Below, in pieces: positions 43,822 through 53,070 of a DNA stretch of 64,000 bases. A model generated the notes under the pieces. It searched no databases, was not told where the DNA came from, and saw only the letters and a program-made list of their open reading frames with translations. A program made the position numbers and the translations under genes. The stretch's first letter is position 1, and each line of letters starts with the position of its first letter. The stretch covers positions 1,426,001 to 1,490,000 of the forward strand of contig OY970070.1 in the NCBI GenBank assembly GCA_963705355.1, read 5' to 3'. Source of the stretch: COMBO-56-21 sp963705355. GTDB lineage: Archaea > Thermoplasmatota > Thermoplasmata > UBA10834.

Positions 43822-44687
43822 GATCTCCTCCCACTTCGGAGAGACAAGACCTCGTTGGTGATTGCCCTCTCGGCCTCATCGACGTTCAGGAATGAGAACT
43901 TGGATTGCATCAACCGAGTGTTCAGAAGAGATGCGACCTCTGCAACCTGCGGAGGGGAGACGCCGATCTCGCGCAGGTTCTCTGGGTTCCTGAGCATCAG
44001 CCTTGGAGGGCCAGATCCCAGGACCTTTCCGCCTTTCATCAGCACGAGCCTGTCCGAGAATGCGGCCGCCTCCTCCGCGTCCCTCTCCGCCAGCAGGACC
44101 GTCATGCCATGTCTTTCCTTGAGGTCCTTCAGCACGGAGTAGAGTTCGATGCGGCCTATCGGATCGAGCGCGTATGCTGGCTCGTCGAGGACGAGCATTT
44201 CTGGCCTCATAGAGATGGCCGCGGCAATCGCGACCCGCTGCTTCTGCCCGCCCGAGAGGCTGAACGGGGACCGGTCGTTGTAGCCCTTCATGCCGACGAG
44301 CTCCAACGCCCACTCGACCCTCTCCTTGATCTCCTCTCTAGGGACTGCAAGGTTCTCTGGCCCGAACGCCACTTCTTCCTCGACGCTCATGCAGAACAGC
44401 TGGCTCTCGGGCTCTTGGAACACCATTCCGACCTTAGTCGAGAGCTCGGAGACCGCGTAGTCCTTGATGTCGTATCCGAAGACCCGCACGCTCCCTTCGA
44501 GGTCCCCACGAAGGGCATGAGGAATCAGGCCATTCGTGAGCATGCATACGGTGGACTTGCCCGATCCGTTCGCTCCAAGCATCGTGACGAACTCGCCCTT
44601 CTCGACCTCCAATGACACGCTGTCCAGGGCCCACGCATCAGAGCCGTGATATCTGAACCTAACATCTCTCAGATCGAACGCGCGCAA
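43818..44687 (-). CDS. ecfA1: ECF transporter ATPase, first subunit
   Basis: 289 residues. Walker A GANGSGKST, Q-loop FQEPESQLF, canonical signature SLSGGQKQR, Walker B MLVLDEPAYALDP. The residue after the D-loop pattern is DPIG as in other EcfA proteins. First gene of the four-gene ECF operon. The start is TTG 44687 with AAGGTGA five bases ahead. A TATA box lies at 44726-44736. Confidence 0.93.
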   Translation of the reverse strand: MRAFDLRDVRFRYHGSDAWALDSVSLEVEKGEFVTMLGANGSGKSTVCMLTNGLIPHALRGDLEGSVRVFGYDIKDYAVSELSTKVGMVFQEPESQLFCMSVEEEVAFGPENLAVPREEIKERVEWALELVGMKGYNDRSPFSLSGGQKQRVAIAAAISMRPEMLVLDEPAYALDPIGRIELYSVLKDLKERHGMTVLLAERDAEEAAAFSDRLVLMKGGKVLGSGPPRLMLRNPENLREIGVSPPQVAEVASLLNTRLMQSKFSFLNVDEAERAITNEVLSLRSGRRS

Positions 44688-44725
44688 ACTTCACCTTTCC
44701 GGGCGTCGCTCAATCGAACGGTTCT

Positions 44726-44736
44726 GTAATAAACCT
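44726..44736 (-). promoter_or_regulatory. TATA box of the ECF transporter operon
   Basis: AGGTTTATTAC on the minus strand, about 44 bases ahead of the TTG start, leaving a leader of about 18 bases with the AAGGTGA ribosome site. Confidence 0.5.
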
Positions 44737-44773
44737 TTGTAGCTGTGGCCAGGCGATCACGGAGCGGCTAGGC

Positions 44774-45649
44774 TCAGACGCGGGAGTAGAACTCCTTCCT
44801 CCCTTTGCGTTCCGTCCGGATTCTGTTGCTCTCGATGAGTTCAGCAACTGCCTTCTTGAACTGCTCGCGCGGGAGCTGGGCGGCCCTCAGCAGGTCCTTT
44901 GCGGATATGCCGTCCACCGGGACCGCATAGTAGACCCTGCTCTCTGCGTCCTGCTCGTCGCTCGCGGGGACGACCTTCAGGGTCTTCCTGACATTGGGCG
45001 CGGGTGGAGGAACAAGAACAAAAACCTCCTTCCAGTCGCGCTGCGTCCTGACTGCGCAACCAGCTGATATCAGACGGCCGAGCGCGACGACCACTTGATC
45101 ATCGGAAAGGCCAGTCGCCGTCTTGATTTCCGCCATCGTCTTGCCCTCCTCATCGAGCTGCGCGAGGACCTCGCCGTCCACCTGGCTCTCCGGCTTCCTG
45201 TCAGTGACGAGAGATATCCTGTCCAAATGCGTCCTCAGGAATTCCTTGCTGGCAATCTTGAAATGGTCCAGATCCTTCTCGAGGAGCACTTCCAGTTCGG
45301 ATATGTCCAGACCCATTTCTCTCCATCGCTCCAGCTTGGCCTTGTAAAGCGCTTTCTTGAGCTCAATCGGCTTCTGGTCCACGTAGTGCGTGATCTCGTG
45401 CCTGCTCTTGGCTGCAGCCTCCGCCTCGATGCCCGTTCGGGTGGTGAGCGTGTATCGAACATTCGCGCCTTTGAGAGCGCAATGTATCTCCTCGAGCTTG
45501 TCGAACAACCGATCGTCTTCCTCGAGGGACAGCTCGAAGTCGTAATCACCGACCACGGGTGCAGCTCCGATCTTTCTCATCCGCTCGATCACCTGCTTCG
45601 GCGACTCGCCTTCGCTCCCCAGCTCCACGCGAATGTAGGTCCTAATCAT
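44774..45649 (-). CDS. Regulator-like protein with winged-helix segments
   Basis: 291 residues. Residues 1-70 look like a ferredoxin-like (ACT/RAM-type) domain starting MIRTYIRVELGSEG, with DYDFELSLEEDD. Residues 75-150 are helical and charged. Residues 160-210 (EVLAQLDEEGKTMAEIKTAT, then GLSDDQVVVALGRLISAG) form one winged helix. Residues 240-291 (VDGISAKDLLRAAQLPREQF, ending in KGRKEFYSR) look like a second. A transcriptional regulator is likely; the target is unknown. It is divergent from priS. Confidence 0.6.
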   Translation of the reverse strand: MIRTYIRVELGSEGESPKQVIERMRKIGAAPVVGDYDFELSLEEDDRLFDKLEEIHCALKGANVRYTLTTRTGIEAEAAAKSRHEITHYVDQKPIELKKALYKAKLERWREMGLDISELEVLLEKDLDHFKIASKEFLRTHLDRISLVTDRKPESQVDGEVLAQLDEEGKTMAEIKTATGLSDDQVVVALGRLISAGCAVRTQRDWKEVFVLVPPPAPNVRKTLKVVPASDEQDAESRVYYAVPVDGISAKDLLRAAQLPREQFKKAVAELIESNRIRTERKGRKEFYSRV

Positions 45650-45686
45650 CCTTGATTCCAGACTGGGTCAGCTGATGGGACTTGAG

Positions 45687-45698
45687 CCTATTTATGGT
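45687..45698 (-). promoter_or_regulatory. TATA box of the regulator-like gene
   Basis: ACCATAAATAGG on the minus strand, about 43 bases ahead of ATG 45649, in the shared divergent region with priS. Confidence 0.45.
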
Positions 45699-45739
45699 TT
45701 CCAGTTCGCCCCTACACGCAGCAATCAGGCAGATGTGAG

Positions 45740-45749
45740 CTTAATATAC
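45740..45749 (+). promoter_or_regulatory. TATA box of priS
   Basis: CTTAATATAC, centred about 29 bases ahead of ATG 45774. The transcript would be leaderless or nearly so. Confidence 0.55.
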
Positions 45750-45773
45750 AGGTCATTGGCATGACTCGAGCGG

Positions 45774-47006
45774 ATGCCCTCGGATGAGTCAGTCCGCTTC
45801 ATCATGAACATGTTCTCCAAGCACTACAGAGAAGCGTCCTTGACGATGCCCGAAAGATTCTCAAAAAGGGAGTTCGGGTTCATGTTCTTCGACAGACAAG
45901 GGATGGTCAGGCATGTCGGTTTTCCAACCAGGGCGGCCCTGAAGAAGTACCTGGTTGAACAGGTGCCTGCGCACGTGTACTACTCGTGCGCCTACTATGA
46001 GAAGCCCGACGCCCCGACGATGGCCGAGAAGAAGTGGCAAGGCGCGGACCTCATATTCGATCTCGACGCCGACCATGTGGAGGGAGCCGAATCCCTCCCC
46101 TACGACAGGATGCTGGTTCGAGTCAAGGAGGAGGTGATTAGACTCATCGACGAGTTCCTCCTGGGCGACCTTGGGTTTGAGACCGACGATCTGAGGATCG
46201 TGTTCTCGGGCGGAAGAGGATACCACGTCCACATCAGCAACCCCAGAGTCATCAAGCTCACCAGCCACGAGAGGCGTGAGATAGTGGATTACGTTACGGG
46301 CACCGACCTTGACATGGAGTGGGTGTTCCCTTCCACGACCTTCGAGCTGGGGAGGTTCAAGGACAGAATCGATTCGGAACGCAAGAGGACCATGCCGTCC
46401 GAGGAAGACGGAGGATGGAGGGCGAGGATCCGGAGGGGCATCGACGAGCTTCTGAACGATATCGAGAAACTACCTGCGGGCGAGGCCGAGACAGAATTGG
46501 CAAGGATAACGTCTGGCTCCAAGAGGGAGATAGGCAAGAAGACGCTTGAGGGGCTCTACAAAGACCTGTTCGCCGGCAGACAGGGAAGGAGGGGAGTTGA
46601 TCGGATCCGCTCTGAAAACACCTTTGAGGTGTTCTCGGAGAAACGACATGCGGACGCCTTCCTGGACATCGTCGAGATGAAGATCAAGGGAAAGATGAAG
46701 GGCGAGACCGACGAGCCTGTCACTTCCGACATCAAGAGGCTGATCAGGCTCCCGAGCTCGCTTCATGGCAAGACCGGCTTCGAGGTCGTGCCTCTTGAGA
46801 GAGACGAGCTTGAGGACTTCGACCCGTTCAGAGATGCCGTGCCAAAATCGTTCGGAAAAAAGGAGATCGAAATAGTGTGCGACAAACCCATATCTGTGAG
46901 CCTGCGAGGGGAGAGCTACTCATTAGATGCGGGTGCGGGCACTGTCCCCGAGTTCGTCGCGGTCCACTTGCTCTGTAGGCGTCTGGCACGCATTGAAAAT
47001 CAATAG
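45774..47006 (+). CDS. priS: DNA primase small (catalytic) subunit PriS
   Basis: 410 residues. PriS makes RNA/DNA primers with PriL. The catalytic acidic motif is IFDLDADH (D96, D98), the phosphate-binding motif is SGGRGYHVHI near 145, and DIKRLIRLPSSLHG near 318 supplies the third aspartate and nucleotide contacts. A zinc motif as in some PriS proteins was not evident. The large-subunit gene is not in the window. The next gene encodes a membrane protein from its own promoter. Confidence 0.95.
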   Translation: MPSDESVRFIMNMFSKHYREASLTMPERFSKREFGFMFFDRQGMVRHVGFPTRAALKKYLVEQVPAHVYYSCAYYEKPDAPTMAEKKWQGADLIFDLDADHVEGAESLPYDRMLVRVKEEVIRLIDEFLLGDLGFETDDLRIVFSGGRGYHVHISNPRVIKLTSHERREIVDYVTGTDLDMEWVFPSTTFELGRFKDRIDSERKRTMPSEEDGGWRARIRRGIDELLNDIEKLPAGEAETELARITSGSKREIGKKTLEGLYKDLFAGRQGRRGVDRIRSENTFEVFSEKRHADAFLDIVEMKIKGKMKGETDEPVTSDIKRLIRLPSSLHGKTGFEVVPLERDELEDFDPFRDAVPKSFGKKEIEIVCDKPISVSLRGESYSLDAGAGTVPEFVAVHLLCRRLARIENQ

Positions 47007-47010
47007 CAAA

Positions 47011-47020
47011 ACTATTTATC
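47011..47020 (+). promoter_or_regulatory. TATA box of the membrane-protein gene after priS
   Basis: ACTATTTATC, centred about 29 bases ahead of ATG 47045, so the transcript is probably leaderless and separate from priS. Confidence 0.5.
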
Positions 47021-47044
47021 GAGTACTCGTCATTTTAACACATA

Positions 47045-47884
47045 ATGCCGGCATCGGGTAAAGTCTTAGAGGATTCCATAAGACTGAGCAGAATCCGGAA
47101 GATCAAGCTCGCGCTATACGTTGTGCAAGCGGTTATGCTCGTCGCCCTCGGCTTCATCATGATCTTCGTAGTAGGCGGGGCGAAGCTCAAGCCGCACCTC
47201 TACCTCCCAATTGATTCGTTCCTGGCCGTTGTCGTGCTGCTGTTCCTCATCATCTGTCTTGAGAGCTTCTTCTTCAGGATCCTAGAGATACGATTTGCGA
47301 GGAGCACGAGCGCCAAACATCTGATGGCCAAGAACTCCATGAAAAGGTCGGTCATGATTGTGATCATCACCGGCATCGCGGCGATGATCCTCACGGTGCC
47401 ATCAATTCTTGAGGGGATTCAGAACGCAGGGTCGAGGACTCTCTATCTGAGCGCGAACGCTGATCCGCCCTCGTTCTTCGCATCGGACCCATTTGCTCTG
47501 GCCAAGACGGTGGATGTTACTGTGGAATCGGCCAGGACCGTCCAGGTGTACTTGCTGGACGAGGCGATCTTCAACCAATACCACAACAGCGAGGGTTGGA
47601 GGACCTTGATGTATTCCTACAGACTTAACAGAGACAACTATATCGTGGACAAGCAGCTCAAGATCGACGTCCCCAAAGCCGGCTTCATCAAGTACTATTT
47701 GGTGCTCAACGATATGGACAACCAAGGAACCAGTGCCACAGCAACGATCGACATGGAGGTGTCAGGGACGTTCACCGGATTCGTATCACTGCTTCTGATT
47801 GCGCTCGTGGTCGCAAACATCGCATGGGTGGCGTATCTCATTCCAATCGAGAGAAAGTACTCAATCGGCTCGATCTACAAATGA
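47045..47884 (+). CDS. Membrane protein of unknown function
   Basis: 279 residues. Four hydrophobic helices at about 20-45, 57-80, 98-120 and 240-265 flank an extracytoplasmic region (130-235). That region looks like a beta-sandwich with alternating hydrophobic residues and DVTVESARTVQVYLLDE. The family was not recognised. It converges with the radical SAM gene, leaving three bases. Confidence 0.65.
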   Translation: MPASGKVLEDSIRLSRIRKIKLALYVVQAVMLVALGFIMIFVVGGAKLKPHLYLPIDSFLAVVVLLFLIICLESFFFRILEIRFARSTSAKHLMAKNSMKRSVMIVIITGIAAMILTVPSILEGIQNAGSRTLYLSANADPPSFFASDPFALAKTVDVTVESARTVQVYLLDEAIFNQYHNSEGWRTLMYSYRLNRDNYIVDKQLKIDVPKAGFIKYYLVLNDMDNQGTSATATIDMEVSGTFTGFVSLLLIALVVANIAWVAYLIPIERKYSIGSIYK

Positions 47885-47887
47885 CCT

Positions 47888-48730
47888 TCACGGAATCGCG
47901 CAGCAGACCGACCGTTTCTTGATCGCGTAGCCTTCGCCCTTCAATCGATCGACCGTGCTGGAAGAAGGAAGGACGATCCCATCCAGCCCAGCCGTGACGA
48001 ACTCGAATTCGGAGGATCGATCGAGCTTTGAGCGCATGCATCCCAGAAGCAACCTGGTCCCTGGCAGTTCTCGGCGGGCTTTTCTGATGACCGATGCGAT
48101 CAACTCATGGCTCGGGGGACTGACTGATTGATAGGGAGTCCCCCTCGTTGGGATAAGAGAGATGAGGACCAATGTCTCTGGTTTATACCTCTTCAATAGC
48201 TTGATCGCGGGGATTTCGCCCTTCGCTGCCCCTCCGTGGATCCCGATGCAGATATGTGGCGCCACCCTGGCACCTAAGCTTTTCAGGTCCGAGACGGCTT
48301 TGAGGTAGTCCTCGACCCTCGCGTCCAATCCAAGGACCTCCTTAATCGTCTCGTCAGAGCCATACACATCAACAGAGAACGAGTCAATCCCACTGTCAAC
48401 CATGCTTCGGAGCTCCTTCGAACTGGCCAGGCCGACGTGAGCATTGATCTTAAGATCAGTAGTGGCCTTGATCTCCTTGATTGCTCCAACGAAATCCGCA
48501 ATCCTTATCCTTCCGGCGTTGTCTGAGCCGCCACTCAACAGGAAGCCGTTCGCCCCCCTCTCGGCAAGAGCTTCAGCGACCGAAAGCAGGTCCGACGGCG
48601 TCGTGGCAGGGATCATCCCCTCAAGGTATTTTTTCGAACAGTGCATGCAATTCAAAGAGCATGCCGTTCCAGTCACTGAGATCGCGGGGAAGCTCTTACC
48701 TGGATAGAAGCATTCAATCGTCTTGCGCAC
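47888..48730 (-). CDS. Radical SAM protein (biotin-synthase-like, COG1856 type)
   Basis: 280 residues. The 4Fe-4S cluster motif is CSLNCMHC (CX3CX2C) at about 24-31, followed by the SAM-binding SGGSD near 67-71. The TIM-barrel strands INAHVGL, SFSVDVYGS, and PHICIGIHGG follow. The chain ends with KRSVCCAIP, an additional cysteine pair. The family resembles biotin/lipoyl synthase-like radical SAM enzymes. Some archaeal members act as class II lipoyl synthase subunits, which cannot be confirmed here. Start is GTG 48730. Confidence 0.8.
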   Translation of the reverse strand: MRKTIECFYPGKSFPAISVTGTACSLNCMHCSKKYLEGMIPATTPSDLLSVAEALAERGANGFLLSGGSDNAGRIRIADFVGAIKEIKATTDLKINAHVGLASSKELRSMVDSGIDSFSVDVYGSDETIKEVLGLDARVEDYLKAVSDLKSLGARVAPHICIGIHGGAAKGEIPAIKLLKRYKPETLVLISLIPTRGTPYQSVSPPSHELIASVIRKARRELPGTRLLLGCMRSKLDRSSEFEFVTAGLDGIVLPSSSTVDRLKGEGYAIKKRSVCCAIP

Positions 48731-48846
48731 GAACTGCTCTCATTGGGGCCATTCGTTATGAATGTTGCGCGCGGGAGAAATGCGCGTGAGAAGTACCAGG
48801 CAAAAGCTTTATCTGAAGTGCCTCCTCTAGGGCGGAGCTGGTCAAC

Positions 48847-49083
48847 ATGAAGGCTTTCGAAGTCAGCGGGCAGTTCATGATATCTCGTCGCCGCAAGTGG
48901 CAGCCGTTCGCGATCGAGGTAGCTGCTGCTGACGAGGGCGGCGCGCGCGAGAAGACCTTGGCCCTGATAGGGAGCAGGCACAAGGCGAAACGGAAGTTCG
49001 TTCAGATCGAGGGCGTGAGGCTGCTCAAGGCAGAGGAAGTCTCAGACCACGTTGTGAAGCATTTGCTGGAGGCTAAGAAGTGA
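48847..49083 (+). CDS. rpl18a: Large-subunit ribosomal protein eL20 (LX, L18Ae)
   Basis: 78 residues, normal for archaeal LX. Seen: VSGQFMISRRRKWQPFAIEV, AREKTLALIGSRHKAKR and the following FVQIEGVRLL. It heads an operon with prefoldin alpha (four-base overlap) and ftsY. TATA-like GCTTTATCTG at 48806-48815. Confidence 0.92.
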   Translation: MKAFEVSGQFMISRRRKWQPFAIEVAAADEGGAREKTLALIGSRHKAKRKFVQIEGVRLLKAEEVSDHVVKHLLEAKK

Positions 49084-49529
49084 CGCCTGAGCAAGAGATG
49101 CCCAGTGAGCAGCAGGTCAGAGACACCTACATGATGCTGGAGTCTGCCAAGGCCCAAGTCGAAGGGCTGGTGAGGCAGCAGGAACTCATCCAATTGGCGG
49201 TCGAGGAGCACGTGAGAGCCCGCGAGACAATCAAGCAGATAACGAAAGGCGTTGCGGACGATGAGATCCTTGTCCCCTTGGGCGCCGATTCCTACATTCA
49301 CGCACGAATCTCCAACAACAAGGACGCGATCGTCGGCGTTGGGTCAGGCGTTTCCATCCGCAGGTCGCCAGAGGCGGCCGAGAAGATTCTCGACTCCAAG
49401 ATCGACGATCTGTCCAGGGCCTTCAAGTCGATCGCTGACAAGGCGGCACAGACCGAAGCCCTGATCCAGGAGCTGACCGAGAAGGTGCAATCGCAGTACG
49501 ACCTCCTTCAACCCGGCGGAAAAGCTTGA
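49080..49529 (+). CDS. pfdA: Prefoldin alpha subunit
   Basis: 149 residues. Two long coiled-coil arms (about 8-60 and 100-145) flank the beta-hairpin core, which contains ILVPLGADSYIHARI, the family's most conserved stretch. With the beta subunit it forms the jellyfish-shaped hexamer that hands unfolded proteins to the chaperonin. GTG 49080 overlaps the eL20 stop (GTGA). The order eL20, prefoldin alpha, ftsY is common in Euryarchaeota. Confidence 0.93.
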   Translation: MTPEQEMPSEQQVRDTYMMLESAKAQVEGLVRQQELIQLAVEEHVRARETIKQITKGVADDEILVPLGADSYIHARISNNKDAIVGVGSGVSIRRSPEAAEKILDSKIDDLSRAFKSIADKAAQTEALIQELTEKVQSQYDLLQPGGKA

Positions 49530-49538
49530 GGGCGGCAC

Positions 49539-50504
49539 ATGTTCAAGGGGCTGAGGGAGAAGTTCTTTTCAGTGTCCTCGGAGGCGAAGGCGAAAAAGAT
49601 CGAGGACATCTCAGAGGTCGTGGACGAATCCGGCCGGAGGCTGAAGGAAGGAGTTCTGGACGACCTCCTTCATGAACTCGAACTCGGACTTCTGGAAGCA
49701 GATGTCGCGCTGCCAGTTGCCGAGGAGCTCTCGAAGAGTGTGAAGAGCGCCCTCCTTGGCAAGCGGATCGACAGATCGTTCGACATCGACGAGGCCGTCA
49801 AGCTTGCTTTGAAAGCCGCGGTGAAGGATGTTCTGACGGCAAAGTCCCTTTCACTGACAGAGAAGATCAAGTCGAAGCCTCCGCCAATGATCGTGATGTT
49901 CGTAGGCATCAACGGCGGCGGGAAGACGACCGCCATTGCTAAGCTGGCATACAGGATGCAGAAGCACGGCCTGAGCTGCGTGCTGGCAGCCGGGGACACG
50001 TTCAGGGCAGGGGCGATAGAGCAGCTCACTCTGCACGCCGAGAAGCTGGGATGCAAGATCATCAAGCACCAGGAGGGCAGTGACCCCGCCGCGGTCGCCT
50101 ATGATGCGATTGAGCACGCGAAGGCCAGGAAGAAGGATGTTGTGCTGATAGACACTGCGGGCAGGATGCAGACGAACACAAACCTCATGGACGAGATGAA
50201 GAAGATCAAGCGCGTTGCGAAGCCGGATCTGGTGTTCTTCGTCGGGGACGCGCTTGCCGGGTCGGACGCTGTCGAGCAGGCGAGGAAATTCGATGACGCA
50301 GTAGGGATCGATGCAGTCGTCCTGACGAAGATCGACGCAGACGCGAAGGGCGGAGCAGCTCTGTCGATAACCAAGACGATCGGCAAGCCGATAGCATATG
50401 TGAGCATCGGTCAGGAATACGAGGAGTTCAGAAGGTTCGACCCCGACTGGATGGTCGCCAGGATATTCGGCGACCCGCAAGCCAGGGATACGAAAGACCT
50501 CTAG
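49539..50504 (+). CDS. ftsY: Signal recognition particle receptor FtsY
   Basis: 321 residues. SRP GTPase of the membrane-targeting pathway. N domain 1-100. G domain: GINGGGKTTAIAKLA, LAAGDTFRAGAIEQL (the insertion box), DTAGRMQTNTNLMDEM, TKIDADAKGG, and the closing GQEYEEFRRFDPDWMVARIFG. It lacks a long acidic A domain, as is usual in archaea. Its last four bases overlap the convergent M20 peptidase gene. Confidence 0.96.
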   Translation: MFKGLREKFFSVSSEAKAKKIEDISEVVDESGRRLKEGVLDDLLHELELGLLEADVALPVAEELSKSVKSALLGKRIDRSFDIDEAVKLALKAAVKDVLTAKSLSLTEKIKSKPPPMIVMFVGINGGGKTTAIAKLAYRMQKHGLSCVLAAGDTFRAGAIEQLTLHAEKLGCKIIKHQEGSDPAAVAYDAIEHAKARKKDVVLIDTAGRMQTNTNLMDEMKKIKRVAKPDLVFFVGDALAGSDAVEQARKFDDAVGIDAVVLTKIDADAKGGAALSITKTIGKPIAYVSIGQEYEEFRRFDPDWMVARIFGDPQARDTKDL

Positions 50505-51739
50505 CCTTTGTTGATGTTCTTCCCAGCAAAGAGCAGAGCATACACCTGAGCGTCTGCGACCAAGTCGGCCACATTCGCGTATTCGTTAGCATCATGCGCC
50601 GTCTCGGGGATGGTCGACCACACCGCTGAGTCGATTCCATATCGTCTGAATGGGGCCGCGCAAGTGCCGCCCCCGATACCCAACGGATGCGGCCTGACTC
50701 CTCTGACTTCGTGTATAGCGTCCGCGAGTCTCGTGACGAGCTCAGAATCTGGCTCAGTCCTGGGCGCAGCATCAGCTCTCTGAAGGAAGGTCAGGAGAAT
50801 CTTCGCGCCTGTGGATTTCTCGACTTCTTTTGCGGTCGCCTGAAGCTCCGTCATCACGTCGTCCAGCCTATATTCAGGCAGGACTCTGAAATCGAACGCG
50901 AACTGTTGCCTTCCGGGGACCGTGTTCACATTCGGCCCGTTGGAGTCGCACTTCGTCGGTTCGAATGAGCTGACTGGATAGTCGAAGAGGCCGTCCCGCT
51001 TCGAGAACTTCTTCCGCAGCCTGTCCACAGCGGCCACCATATATCTGCCGGCCACCTCGAACGCGTTGATCCCTTTCTGTGGTGTGCTCGCGTGGGTCTG
51101 CCTGCCGACGACCTCCACGTTGATCCAGGCGATGCTCTTCTCGACCACGGCGATGGCTGCCCCATCGGCCTGACCGTGGTCTGGAACTACTGCCATGTCG
51201 CCCTTCTTGAAGATGCCCTTGGCTAGAAGGAACTCAATGCCATGCACATTCCCATGTTCTTCGTCGGAAACGAAGACCAGGCCGATGTTGCACTCCGGAG
51301 TCACTCCGGACTTCAGGAGGGCCTTCAGACCATACAGAGAGGCTATCAGTTCCTGGCCATTGTCCTCAGACCCTCGGCCATAAATCCTGCCGTCCACGAC
51401 TTTGGGGTCATATGGCGGGTACTTCCAAGCAGCGATGTCGCCCTCTGGAACCGTGTCCATGTGTGTGACAACCCAGAGATTCTTGTTCGTGCCCCCTTTC
51501 ATTCGGGCTATGATATTGGGTCGTTTGCCACCTATCACGCTGGGATCATCTGATTCCAGCACTTCGATCGATTTGAATCCCATGTTTTTGGCCAAATTGA
51601 CGAGCCACTTGCCGCGTTCTGCCTCGCCTGAGCCTTGGTTCTCTGGTCCAACAGCCTTGATCCTGAGCATCGAGCAGAGGGTCTTTACCATCTCGTCCTT
51701 GTCCTCTGCGACGACCTTCTTCAATCCGATAGCATCCAT
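50501..51739 (-). CDS. M20-family metallopeptidase (ArgE/DapE type)
   Basis: 412 residues. Zinc ligands and catalytic residues are visible in THMDTVPEGD, GRGSEDNGQ and SDEEHGN. Both the catalytic domain and the lid dimerisation domain (about 195-310) are present, with a terminal His in ETAHDANEYA. The family covers carboxypeptidases, succinyl-diaminopimelate desuccinylase and acetylornithine deacetylase. The substrate here is not clear; neighbours give no clue. Confidence 0.88.
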   Translation of the reverse strand: MDAIGLKKVVAEDKDEMVKTLCSMLRIKAVGPENQGSGEAERGKWLVNLAKNMGFKSIEVLESDDPSVIGGKRPNIIARMKGGTNKNLWVVTHMDTVPEGDIAAWKYPPYDPKVVDGRIYGRGSEDNGQELIASLYGLKALLKSGVTPECNIGLVFVSDEEHGNVHGIEFLLAKGIFKKGDMAVVPDHGQADGAAIAVVEKSIAWINVEVVGRQTHASTPQKGINAFEVAGRYMVAAVDRLRKKFSKRDGLFDYPVSSFEPTKCDSNGPNVNTVPGRQQFAFDFRVLPEYRLDDVMTELQATAKEVEKSTGAKILLTFLQRADAAPRTEPDSELVTRLADAIHEVRGVRPHPLGIGGGTCAAPFRRYGIDSAVWSTIPETAHDANEYANVADLVADAQVYALLFAGKNINKG

Positions 51740-51814
51740 GATCTCAGTCCAAGAAAGGGATGGGGCGACGTAATCGATTCATGGATATCATGCTTTTGAC
51801 CGTACTAACCGGAC

Positions 51815-52990
51815 CTAGCGCTCTACCAACATGGCGACGGCGTTTCCGCCGCCCAAGCAGAGAGTTGCCAGGCCGCGTTTGGCATCATGCGCGTGCATGG
51901 CGTATATCAGCGTCGTGAGCACGCGGGCGCCGCTGCAACCTATGGGATGACCCAAAGCCACTGCGCCGCCGTTCACATTGAACTTGCTCTCCGGGATTCC
52001 GAGGACTCTCATCGTGGCGACCGAAGCGGTGGAGAACGCCTCGTTGTGCTCCCACAGATCGATATCCTTGACCTCCAGCCCGTTCCTCTGAAGGAGCTTC
52101 CTCACAGCGTGAATTGGCGCCTCCATGAGCAGTTCGGGCTTCACGCCTGAAGTGACATAATCGACGACCCTCACCATCGGCTTCATGCCCTTCTCCTTTG
52201 CGAGATCTGAGTCCATCACGACGAGGGCGGATGCGCCGTCGTTTATGCCCGATGAGTTACCGGCGGTGAGTATCCCGTCGTTCTTGAACACCGGCTTCAG
52301 CTTCGCCAGAGCTTCCAGCGTCGTGTCCTCCCTCGGTCCCTCATCTTGTGAGAATATCGATATCTCCTTCTTGGACGGTAGCTCGACATGGACGATCTCG
52401 TCCTTGAAGGCGCCTGACTTAATGGCCTTCACTGACTTCTGATGGCTCCAGAGGGCGAACTTGTCGGCATCGGCTCGTGTGATCCCGTTTCTCTCGGCGA
52501 CGATCTCCCCAGTGTTGCCCATGTGGAAGTTGTTGTAGACCTCCCATAGGCCATCCCTGACCATCGCGTCGATGAGAGATGAGTCGAACAGTTTGTAGCC
52601 GAACCTGGCCTTCTCCAGCAGGTACGGCGCATTGGTCATGCTCTCCATCCCGCCTGCGACGATTACGCGCTCCTTCCCGGCCAGGACGGCGTCTGCGGCC
52701 AACATCACCGCCTTCAATCCCGAGCCGCAGACCTTGTTGATCGTCAAAGCCGCGATCTCGTCTGTCAGCCCGCCCCAAAGAGCGGCCTGTCTTGCGGGGT
52801 TCTGGCCAAGGCCTGCTGAGATAACGTTGCCCATGATGCATTCCTCGACGTCCTTTGGCTCGAGCTTGGCCCTTCGGACCGCTTCTCTGACTGCGATCGC
52901 ACCTATCTTGGGAGCGCTCAGATCCTTGAGGCCACCCCCGAACTTGCCAACAGGCGTCCTGGTGGCACTCACAATGACTGCTTCCTTCAT
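51815..52990 (-). CDS. Acetyl-CoA C-acetyltransferase (thiolase)
   Basis: 391 residues from ATG 52990. Nucleophilic Cys in NKVCGSGLKAV (about 88), His in EHNEAFSTA and the second active-site Cys in GHPIGCSGARV. Unlike the archaeal mevalonate-pathway thiolase paired with a DUF35 protein, this is a bacterial-type thiolase. It may serve acetoacetyl-CoA formation or beta-oxidation. No HMG-CoA synthase or other fatty-acid gene is adjacent. TATA at 53057-53070 gives a leader of about 45 bases. Confidence 0.92.
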   Translation of the reverse strand: MKEAVIVSATRTPVGKFGGGLKDLSAPKIGAIAVREAVRRAKLEPKDVEECIMGNVISAGLGQNPARQAALWGGLTDEIAALTINKVCGSGLKAVMLAADAVLAGKERVIVAGGMESMTNAPYLLEKARFGYKLFDSSLIDAMVRDGLWEVYNNFHMGNTGEIVAERNGITRADADKFALWSHQKSVKAIKSGAFKDEIVHVELPSKKEISIFSQDEGPREDTTLEALAKLKPVFKNDGILTAGNSSGINDGASALVVMDSDLAKEKGMKPMVRVVDYVTSGVKPELLMEAPIHAVRKLLQRNGLEVKDIDLWEHNEAFSTASVATMRVLGIPESKFNVNGGAVALGHPIGCSGARVLTTLIYAMHAHDAKRGLATLCLGGGNAVAMLVER

Positions 52991-53056
52991 CACCAATCAC
53001 ACACCTGGCACTGAAACAAGAGCTGTGCCGATGTCTGGGTTGCTGATTTGCCTGAG

Positions 53057-53070
53057 CATATTTATAATTT
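53057..53070 (-). promoter_or_regulatory. TATA box of the thiolase gene
   Basis: AAATTATAAATATG on the minus strand, overlapping the last codons of tiaS. It shows that the thiolase is transcribed separately from tiaS. Confidence 0.5.

Noticed and set aside
48731..48846. An additional small gene between the radical SAM gene and eL20
   Set aside because: The gap is only a divergent promoter region; no start with ribosome site opens a plausible frame.
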